Shown: piece after piece, positions 57,801-64,000 of the stretch
Position numbering within the stretch: the first letter of the stretch is position 1
How the letters are laid out: the number at the start of each line of letters is the position of its first letter
NCBI RefSeq assembly: GCF_011397635.1
Contig: NC_064761.1
Location: 38,962,143 to 39,026,142 of the forward strand
Direction: 5' to 3'
DNA length: 64,000 nt
DNA from: Epinephelus fuscoguttatus
Taxonomy: Eukaryota > Chordata > Actinopteri > Perciformes > Serranidae
Translations under genes and position numbers: made by a program
Notes under the pieces: generated by a model
The model's database searches: none
What the model was told of the DNA's origin: nothing
What the model saw: only the letters and a program-made list of their open reading frames with translations

Positions 57801-60450
57801 GATATAACTGCACCCCACTCGTCTCAAGCAGCCAGATCTCCACAGTGCTGTGTCAGTAAGGTCTGGAAGCAAACGTTATCATTCTGCTGCGGAGGAAAAA
57901 TGCTCTGGCTTGTTTGTATTTCTTTAAGCTAATCACAATCGTCTTGGGTGGTGCTAAGCTCAGGACGCAGTGATGGTGTCCTTGTGAAATAGTGTTTGGG
58001 GGCTACTTGTTTTGCACATGGGAAGGTGAACACTGTCAATGAAATGGCTCCCCAAAAGAAAACGCCACAGAAAACATTAACAGATGACTGCAGACTGTGT
58101 GATTCAAATTTTGGGCTGTCGTGAGAGAAACCTGGCGATACCTTTGGTCGTAGCTCTGTACGGTGGTCCTACGGCGAGTGAGAGAGGTGTGAGGATGCCT
58201 ATTGTCACGGTCTTGTGATCAAAGACAGCCTGGGATAAAATTCTGACAGTGTCGGAAATTTGGGATGACCATCTCACTGTGTGACTACTTTTACGACTCA
58301 CGTCTTCTAACCAGTAGAAATGCAGCATGAAATGACGCACTGATCAGCACAAACAGACAGACAGCAGCTTATCATGGAGGCAAAACGAGCCAGAGAAACT
58401 GTGTGGGATTCTGGCAAAAAAGAAAACCTTGTAGAGTTGTGGCAGCAGAAGCCTTGTCATCCAGGGCTTATCATGATTGCGTAAAGAAGAACGAAGCATG
58501 GAAGGAAGTAGCGGCAGAGTTGCAGCTGCCAGATGAGCAACCTAGCAGCTAGCAAACACACACAAAGACACACCTCAGTATATAGTGCCCACAAAACTTA
58601 TGACCCTCTATGTTGTGCTACCAGTTGGAGAAGTAATAATCCGCAGAGCATACTTGTGCACTAAGTATGGGAAGCTATTGCTGTGATTCAGTAGGCGCTG
58701 TCATCGTACAGTCTGCGTACATCAAACGCGATGTCGTACCAAGTTTATAAGATTCATGTTGCACAGTGTAGCTGCACTAAACTCACAAGATTGCTAAAAA
58801 CTCAGTCTCTAGGAGGCTTTAGAGGTGAAGCATACATGATTTGCTGTATGTGGCTCAAGCAGAACATTATTATGACGATGTCACAGCAGCTCATGTGAAG
58901 TGGAACGGATTAGTACACTGGTGAAGTCAGTGTCAGTGGTGCATGCTGCTGTCAGGGTGAAAAGATGAGGCATATCAGCTCCGACTGGCCGCGTCAGAAA
59001 ACAGATCAACATCAGGCATGACAGTCCTGTGAGATGGAGTCTGTGCTTTTCTAAGATGTGTTCACAAGTTGTTTTGTTTGTTGTAAATCTTTGCAACAAG
59101 AACAAAGCAGACATGCCTCACTGCACGATCCAGATCTTCTTTAAAACTTGTCATTTTCAGCGTGTAGGTTAGGTTGTTAGTGCGGGAGTGTTGTTGCTTG
59201 GGGATTTTGAAAATGGTAACCCGTGGATAGTGGAGAGAAGAATGCCAGCCTAAATAGCCGGCCAATGGCAGAGTCATAGCCACAGTCTGCATCCAGCGAG
59301 TCAGACTTGTGTTCCCCCGCAACAACATCCCTCATCACCCCCCAGTTAGTTAGATGTGGGCTACAACTGGAGCCCCATATTTTTAGACTAGATTTAGATC
59401 ATTAAAAGTGTGCCAAAATATCTGTTAGCAGTTGCTGTTTGTCCACACGGACGTACAGACCTTGACACTGAAGACTACTTAAATACGTGATTATTCTCAG
59501 GCAACCTCTGGAGTCATGAGTCACGACTTTTTTGTGTTATTTCTCAGAGGATTTATGGACGTTTACTGGAAGAAATGACTGAACGCACTGAATCTAAAAA
59601 TACCCGCATCAAGAAGGAGCACAAATTCTGACACGTCCCCTTCATTCACCTCCTCAACTCCTCCTCACAGTTTGAAAACCTGTTTTAGGGGGAGACAGGG
59701 AGGAGTAGCGGTGTCTCTTACCTCTCCCATGATGTCAGTCTGACAGCCAGTGTCGCAGTATTGCTGCAGACTGCACGAGTCACTGACACTTCCAGTGCTG
59801 TTCGCCACCTCGCCGGCCGAGTCATGGATTGACAAGCTGTTTTGGAAGTTCACCGTCAGCTTTGCCAGGCACTGTGGAAGGGAACAATGTTTAACAAGAC
59901 AAAACTTGTCTCAACAATATCTCACTGACAATTAAAAGTAAAAAACAATAACAGCAAGAAATGGAACTTGTCAGATTGTCCGGCCTTTGTCTTTAAAGAT
60001 GAATTTCAACATATACACTGTCTCATCTGCCTCCGGTTTATGTTCATAAATAGATTGCCAGGAAATGCCTCTGCAAATGTGGCCTGACAATCAGACTGAA
60101 TCACCGTCTATTATTCATTATATATATTACTCCATTACATTTTTTGCTTCGCTGACAAAATCGTGGTCGGTGACTCAGATGTCTGGAAATGTGTTTTATT
60201 AAAAGACAATGATGAGAAGCAGCGGGACAGTAGAGGTTAACAGACACTAGAGGTCAGCAGAGAATACCCCACCAACGTTTGTTCCAGGACTAAAGAGGAG
60301 AACAGCAGGAGGTGAGATACCTGGATGAGGTCCTGCCTCTCCTTCTCGCCTGTGCTGATGGCCTTCTTGATGCTCCGCAGCTCGTTGAAGATGGCTTGAG
60401 CCTCGTCCAGCTTGTAGTTTGTCTGACTGCAGGACATCTTCCTGTCGATC
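38480..60450 (-). CDS. wwc3: WWC-family (KIBRA-like) Hippo/polarity scaffold, best match WWC3; N-terminus outside window
   Basis: Exons in transcript order (minus): 60321-60450, 59722-59871, 57517-57590, 52095-52343, 51871-51960, 51196-51767, 50997-51117, 49905-49985, 49727-49813, 47994-48189, 47716-47886, 45730-45854, 45431-45575, 45189-45353, 44977-45069, 44667-44894, 44448-44575, 38480-38546. Together they encode the last 956 residues with consistent phases and the stop TGA at 38480-38482. WWC proteins bind LATS kinases, AMOT and aPKC to promote Hippo signalling at cell cortex and junctions. Seen: the [20 protein letters not shown] coiled coil, a Ser-rich region, a C2 domain, the VRPKDR block, [39 protein letters not shown], and the C-terminal PDZ ligand ADDV. 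The RTRQRQL and [15 protein letters not shown] wording favours WWC3 over WWC1/2, judged from memory. The WW domains should lie to the right of 64000. Confidence 0.87.
39313..40578 (+). repeat. Minisatellite array 1, about 38-bp unit
   Basis: The unit core CACGTCGTACTATACTATGA is followed by a CTTTTTTATGACATTTT segment and repeats about 30 times, with single-base variants (CACATCATAC, CATGTCATACC) and length changes in the T-run. It lies in the last intron of the wwc3-type gene. On the gene's minus strand these units read as GTCATAGTATAGTACGACGT. Confidence 0.95.
40579..41331. mobile_element. Probable solo LTR inserted in the minisatellite
   Basis: A 753-bp non-repeat block starts TGTAGCA and ends TGCTACA, a 7-bp perfect inverted end of the TG...CA type. 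Array sequence lies on both sides, with CTATA before and CTATT after (4 of 5 match). AATAAA near the right end (about 41275) sits where a plus-strand LTR polyadenylation signal would. There is no ORF. The retrotransposon family is unknown. Confidence 0.6.
41332..41634 (+). repeat. Continuation of minisatellite array 1
   Basis: After the LTR the same TTTTGACATTTTCA(A/C)GTCAT units resume for about 300 bp, with more variation, until a second interruption. Confidence 0.85.
41635..42114. other. Unique 480-bp insertion in the minisatellite
   Basis: The block runs from TGTTATAAGCCACAGG to GGAATGTTACA, with array-like sequence on both sides. TG...CA ends are present but the inverted match is poor and no target duplication is visible. 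The minus ORFs of 100 and 66 codons show no domain. Possibly another LTR or an insertion of unknown type. Confidence 0.4.
42115..44395 (-). repeat. Minisatellite array 2, opposite orientation, about 37-bp unit
   Basis: From about 42640 the unit core is GTCATAGTATAGCATGTCGT plus a CAAAATCATGAAAAAAT segment. Its reverse complement closely resembles the array 1 unit (CTATACTATGAC with ATTTT and T-run parts). About 30 or more copies lie between 43070 and 44395. The interval 42115-42640 mixes both orientations and contains a segment duplicated about 631 bp away (42147-42430 and 42778-43050). Confidence 0.92.
44448..45854 (-). CDS. wwc3: wwc3 post-C2 exons: VRPKDR block and C-terminal coiled coil
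   Basis: Exons 45730-45854, 45431-45575, 45189-45353, 44977-45069, 44667-44894 and 44448-44575. Sequence marks: [91 protein letters not shown] (the aPKC-contact region in KIBRA), [26 protein letters not shown], then [20 protein letters not shown]. The acceptor of the 44667-44894 exon follows CAGCAG, so a one-residue NAGNAG variant is possible. Confidence 0.88.
46595..46830 (-). repeat. Fish interspersed repeat, minus-strand relative of 35075-35340
   Basis: TACTTAAGTAACAAAAGTAA and AATGTACTCAAGTATTGAAA are complementary in style to the ACTTGAGTATTT blocks at 35140. It lies in a wwc3 intron (45855-47715), where I see no other feature. Confidence 0.5.
47716..49985 (-). CDS. wwc3: wwc3 exons encoding the C2 domain
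   Basis: Exons 49905-49985, 49727-49813, 47994-48189 and 47716-47886. The domain runs from [20 protein letters not shown] through [60 protein letters not shown] and [12 protein letters not shown] to [13 protein letters not shown]'s C2 binds phosphoinositides in a Ca-dependent way at a non-canonical site. The family's strand pattern is kept, but Ca-binding ability cannot be judged by eye. Confidence 0.87.
48267..48527. mobile_element. hAT-like MITE (CACTGGTTCC ends)
   Basis: The left end CACTGGTTCCTAACTGG and right end CCATGTGGGAACCACTG form imperfect inverted ends. The flanks CTTTATGT (48259-48266) and CTTTACGT (48528-48535) match at 7 of 8. It lies in the intron between the C2-encoding exons of wwc3. 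A partial relative is at 28855-29075. Confidence 0.8.
48830..49200 (+). repeat. Possible LINE 3' tail in a wwc3 intron
   Basis: GTGTGGACCCCAGGGAGAGT, then TTTGGGATCCAAATAGATAA, resembles the 3' end of fish LINEs that finish GGGATCC(A/T)AATAAA. The upstream part is T-rich and has no protein match. Confidence 0.4.
51196..51767 (-). CDS. wwc3: wwc3 large Ser-rich exon
   Basis: This single 572-nt exon encodes about 190 residues. It starts [20 protein letters not shown] and contains three tandem SSRGSL(A/S) heptads, then [45 protein letters not shown] and [17 protein letters not shown]. The [10 protein letters not shown]-type clusters are the Ser/Pro segments that are phosphorylated in KIBRA family members. 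A low-complexity, GC-rich exon is typical here, and the antisense frames are open only by composition. Confidence 0.88.
51871..60450 (-). CDS. wwc3: wwc3 exons for the central coiled coils
   Basis: Five exons (60321-60450, 59722-59871, 57517-57590, 52095-52343, 51871-51960). The first base at 60450 completes a codon begun in an exon right of it. Text includes [76 protein letters not shown] and [20 protein letters not shown]. Heptad-like Leu/Glu/Gln-rich stretches indicate coiled coils used for WWC dimerisation. These match the KIBRA-family order well. The introns between them (for example 52344-57516) hold repeats and a Harbinger relic further right. Confidence 0.88.
52884..52995 (+). repeat. 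SINE fragment
   Basis: GGCACCAAGTACCTCACATG, GCCGCAGCGGCCGCAGGTTC and CATCCCCCTCTCTCCCCC parallel the body of the SINE at 6991-7183 (GCCGCAGTAGCCTGGGTTC, then CCCTCCCACTCTCTCTCCC). It is degraded, with no clear duplication. Confidence 0.5.
53868..53892. repeat. (TG)n microsatellite
   Basis: A run of about 12 TG units, in the wwc3 intron 52344-57516. The preceding 53000-53800 is a T/A-rich low-complexity stretch with no gene. Confidence 0.85.
54790..55510. repeat. AT-only trinucleotide-rich tract ((AAT)n/(ATT)n)
   Basis: Interrupted runs of AAT and ATT, notably 54855-54890 and 55065-55440. The 134-codon ORF across 55029-55433 is Ile/Phe/Asn low complexity produced by the repeat. Confidence 0.85.
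57107..57402 (-). mobile_element. SINE, minus strand
   Basis: AGACAGACAACCATTCACAC and TTAACCTGCATGTCTTTGGA are the complements of blocks in the SINE at 24884-25143. The right end carries the tRNA-like CCCTGGGTTTGAACC region. It lies about 115 bp downstream (in wwc3 transcription) of the exon 57517-57590. Confidence 0.8.
58374..58545 (+). pseudogene. Harbinger-type MADF/Myb-like domain remnant
   Basis: From ATG 58374 the frame gives [20 protein letters not shown] and ELWQQKPC. A frame change then recovers [20 protein letters not shown] and [10 protein letters not shown]-x-LW-x2-KP, Y-H-D and AW-x-E-V-A are the standard MADF signature found in PIF/Harbinger accessory proteins. It is one disabled copy inside a wwc3 intron. 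Confidence 0.55.
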
Positions 60451-60949
60451 CTGTGACACAAACACACACATTGAGATGTCTGCCGGGGCGCTGAGTGTTA
60501 AAAGCCCAGATGTTCAGACTGTTTGATGCTCTTGTGTTTGATGCTGGAGGGAGGATTTGCGATAAATCTCAGTCTGTCTCAGTGTTTGCAGAGTATAACG
60601 GAACTCATCCTTTAGGAAAGTACAGAATAATCAGGCTTGTTCAAACTGCTCTGTGAGGATAAACTTAAATTAAGTGGTTGTCTACTTTAAGTTTAAAGCC
60701 AATAAAGACATTTTGAAGTTGTCAGCTTGAGCTTTATGTCCACGCCTTGTGTCTATCAGCACATACACTGTCTGACTCGCTGTGTTTTCGGCTTTTCTCT
60801 CCCATTATTCTTAAAGTCTATGAGCCCTCAAAACAGACTAAATGTAGTAAAATTCAACACATGAATTAACAATATTGTTCGTTAAATACTAGAGCCTAAA
60901 AATAAACACTAACTTTTAGTTAACTTCCAATAGTTGATAAAAACATATT

Positions 60950-61364
60950 CAGGGTGTCTACAGGTATCAGACAATTAAATTTACTGCTTTTTACGACCCA
61001 TTCAAGACAACTTAACCAAATTTAGGACAGGGTTTTGGACAGATCATGTTTTACTTATTTAAGCATTGCTGGTAATCATTGCAGGCAGGTAGCATATATA
61101 AAGTCTTGTGCAGAGGTAGGTGTTATGTAGGAATATAGATATTAGGGTGAGTTAAGTCAGTGCAAGTACAGAGTAAATAACAGTATCATAGCCTTTTACA
61201 TGGAAAGGCTTCACACATTTTCACAAAAAGAAATTAAAAAATGGATAAATGAAATTAGGTCAAATGTTTGTAGTGGTTAAAGCCTCGCAAATTAAAACTC
61301 AAGACTGTTCAATGACTTGAATTAAAGACATTTCAAGACTTTTTAAGGACCTGTAGACACCCTG
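60950..61364. mobile_element. MITE with CAGGGTGTCTACAGGT ends
   Basis: The left end CAGGGTGTCTACAGGT (60950-60965) and right end ACCTGTAGACACCCTG (61349-61364) are perfect complements. The inner ends carry TTAAAGACATTTCAAGACTT-type text as in the 6067-6726 family. It lies to the right of the last recognised wwc3 exon. Confidence 0.8.
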
Positions 61365-61734
61365 AATATTTTGTAAATTTCAGGCTTCCACATAAGTCAA
61401 TATTAGAACTGAAATTTAATTATGAGTCCATTAATTCTAGTAAAACTTGACCCGAACAGCCAGCCAGCTGAGCAACATTGTATTAGCACATTTGCTAAAA
61501 CATTATATCGCATAACTTTGGGGAAGATTTTACGTTTTAATGATGTTCCTCTCGCAGAACAGATAAGTACAAGTCTTCTTTGTTGCAACCAAGAAAAGCT
61601 TAACTTTAAAGTTTGTCGGACGGAGGAACAGGAGCACTGATGAAAAATGTGTCAAAGGACTAAACTATGATCATCTGCTGTCAGTAGATTCTTCGTTGTA
61701 ATGTTATTTAGATCTCCAACTACCAATTATTTTC

Positions 61735-61990
61735 AATAATGATAAATCTGCACAATATTTTCTTGACTAGATTTTTCAAGAGCCCAAGGTGACGTCTTCA
61801 AATGGTGTTTCATCCGACCAACAGTCCAAACATACAAAGCTATTCAGTTAATTACCATGTGAGGCTAAGGAAAGCATCAATGTCTCACATTTAAGAAACA
61901 CGAAACCAGAAAATGTTTGACATTTTTGCTTAAAAATGGCTTAAATGATTATTCAGTGATCAAAATAGCAAATTAATTCTACGTCAACTG
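61735..61990 (+). repeat. Interspersed repeat, second copy of 3630-3995
   Basis: It shares GGTGACGTCTTCAAATGGTG, CAACAGTCCAAACATACAAA, AGCATCAATGTCTCACATTT and GAAAATGTTTGACATTTTTG with the copy in chd1l intron 2, in the same orientation. Confidence 0.65.
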
Positions 61991-61999
61991 CAAATCATT

Positions 62000-64000
62000 G
62001 CGGTTTTAAAGTCTTATCTTACAGCTGACGCAAAGCGATGCACAGCGCAGCACTACTGTTGTTGCTAGAGTCAAACGGACGCAGTTGCCATTCTCACAGC
62101 AAGCACCTGCACTGTGTAAGCAACTAATGTACTTGCGCCAGTGTGTGCACTCATTGCTGTGAAGGTCTTAAATGAGGTGTGTTCAGGTGCATTGTTGGTG
62201 TGTTGCTAGAAAGCGATGGCACCGCTGACCAACAAAAACCCGGTCTAAAGTCAGAGGGCAGCAATATTTCCCTGCTAGTTAAAGGTCACATTATTCAGAT
62301 AGTAAGATGCGCCTACACAGGCAGGTTCACAATGTGTGTACACTCTGCTTGTTACACACACAGGGACACAGGGATGTGTTGCAAATGGGTGAAATAATAC
62401 ATTATTAACGAGGAAAATATTAATGACATTCTATAAAATGTGAACATAGCAGAGATCAGAGCAGAGCTGCTGTCTGACTCCCTGTTAAGAGAGATGCTGT
62501 GCACATTCACATACAAGGAACAGCGTAACGTCATTGATTATTTCAGAAGTTAAAGGTTTAGTTCTGTTTCCTCTTTATAACTACAGCAGCTGGCTTTCAA
62601 AGGGAATGGGAGAAGACACTGAGTGATTAAATCCATGTTAGACCCAAAACACACCTATGACGAATAAAGGGACTAAATACAACCCCTTTGACCCCTGCGC
62701 CTTAATTGTGCCCAGATTATGTGCCATTTAACGAGCAAAAGTGGAGTTTGACGCGTCCTAAATGCACTTGTGTCAGGCACTATAGACTTTGAACTATAGA
62801 TCGTTTAAATAAGGCCCAAAATGTGAAGGAAGTCAGAACAGGGGCACTGATGACAAATGTGTCAAAGGGTAAAACTACAATCATGTGCTGTTACTAAAAT
62901 GTTATTACTTATTTCCTCCGCGGGAAAAGGAACGGCAGGAAAAGATGTGGTTGCATTATTATAGAATCAAATGAGGAGTGACATCTCTCATTCACTTACT
63001 AACAGTAGGGTGGTGCTTTATATTGGAGAACAGGTCAGTGGAAAATAAGTCACGAAAAAATCATCAGACGAACATCTGAAGTATTTTTGTGTGGGAGGTA
63101 ACATTCAAGTGTTTATTTTGGACTGACTGTGGTCAGTTATGAAATACTGACACTGCATGTGACAGGCCGGTGTAAATGATAACCTCTGTTTGTTTCCACA
63201 TGCTGACCTATTGTGTCAGCCTTTAAAAAGTGCTGCTTTCAAAGGCTCGCTCGTTTGTGGGGGGTCATGATGGTGATGATGTCATATAAACCCCCTTACA
63301 CCCCTAATGTGCCTCTTTGTGACTGAGCCAAGCCTTCTTTGAGAATGTTGTGTTATTAATCTTCCAAATTAGATGTTACTCTAACCCCGAACTGGCAGGG
63401 AAGTTAAGCAACACACTGCTGCGGACGCGAAGTTAGTTTGGATCTGGATGTCACACAATGATGCAAACAATCTAATCAATCAAAGCAGTGGCAGACCTAC
63501 AACTCCTGTGTTCTGCGAGGTAAAATTAATGTTTTTGTCAACTGAGTCTGGCTTTGAAGAGAGAGCAATATAAGAGCTTTAGTTCCTCATCTGAGAGGGC
63601 TGTCTGACGGCAGGGTAAAGTTTAAAATACACCTGCTTCTCCAAACTGGGGGCGTGCCTACTGCCATCTACTGTAGGTAACAGATATAGGTGATGTCTAG
63701 TCATAGCTAGGGGACAGAGTTGGCGAGGGGGAAAACTACAGGTCCCTAGAGGGTCACAACTTTTAAACCAGTGGCTACACAACATAACACTGTTGGGATA
63801 AAGAGTAAGATCCATTTAGTGTGACCAGAAGCAGCGCCAAAATCGCCCTCACCAACCCCACCAGACGCCATTTAAATAAACAGTAATTTAAGCGTGTATA
63901 GAGCCGCCATATTTTATCTCATAACTGGGTGAATTAAGGGTTTATTTCAACCAAACCAGAGCTGGTGATTGTTGAAACAGTAAAAAGACAAACCAAGATG
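62000..64000. other. No exon recognised; probably wwc3 intron
   Basis: The block at 63480-63600 resembles 33095-33300, and 63600-63680 contains CTCCAAACTGGGGGCGTG, seen in other fish repeats. No splice-flanked reading frame continuing the WWC coiled coil leftwards in the protein is visible, so the next coding exon should be outside the window. Confidence 0.4.

Overview
The window looks like nuclear DNA from a teleost fish, probably a percomorph. It has split genes with GT-AG introns, vertebrate protein families, and many fish-type repeats: tRNA-derived SINEs, Tc1, hAT and Harbinger remnants, and LINE 3' tails. I placed exons by reading splice sites and reading frame together. Paralogue names rest on remembered family sequences, not on a search.

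Layout. (1) Positions 1-480 hold the last two coding exons and 3' UTR of a plus-strand gene whose C-terminus looks like an SFT2-domain vesicle-transport protein. (2) Positions 1873-22986 (+) hold a complete chd1l (ALC1) gene. Its 25 coding exons total 3060 nt and encode 1019 aa: SNF2 ATPase lobes, a basic linker, a macro domain, and then a C-terminal BRCT-like domain that human ALC1, as I recall it, lacks. The BRCT part is split by a textbook AT-AC (U12-type) intron. (3) Positions about 25983-31489 (+) hold a traf3ip2 (Act1/CIKS)-type gene with a C-terminal SEFIR domain, 406 aa. (4) Positions 31500-38480 are a repeat-rich intergenic stretch between two convergent genes, including a 2-kb degenerate AT-rich tandem repeat. 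(5) Positions 38480-60450 (-) hold the C-terminal 18 exons of a WWC/KIBRA-family gene, best matching wwc3. The WW-domain exons lie beyond the right edge. Its last intron carries a 5-kb minisatellite whose two halves run in opposite directions and which is interrupted by a probable solo LTR. (6) Positions 60451-64000 show only repeats and unrecognised intron or flanking sequence.

The genes are not an obvious functional cluster: chromatin remodelling at PARP-marked DNA damage (chd1l), IL-17 receptor signalling (traf3ip2) and Hippo/polarity scaffolding (wwc3). The most interesting items are the BRCT extension of chd1l with its AT-AC intron and the inverted minisatellite in the wwc3 terminal intron.
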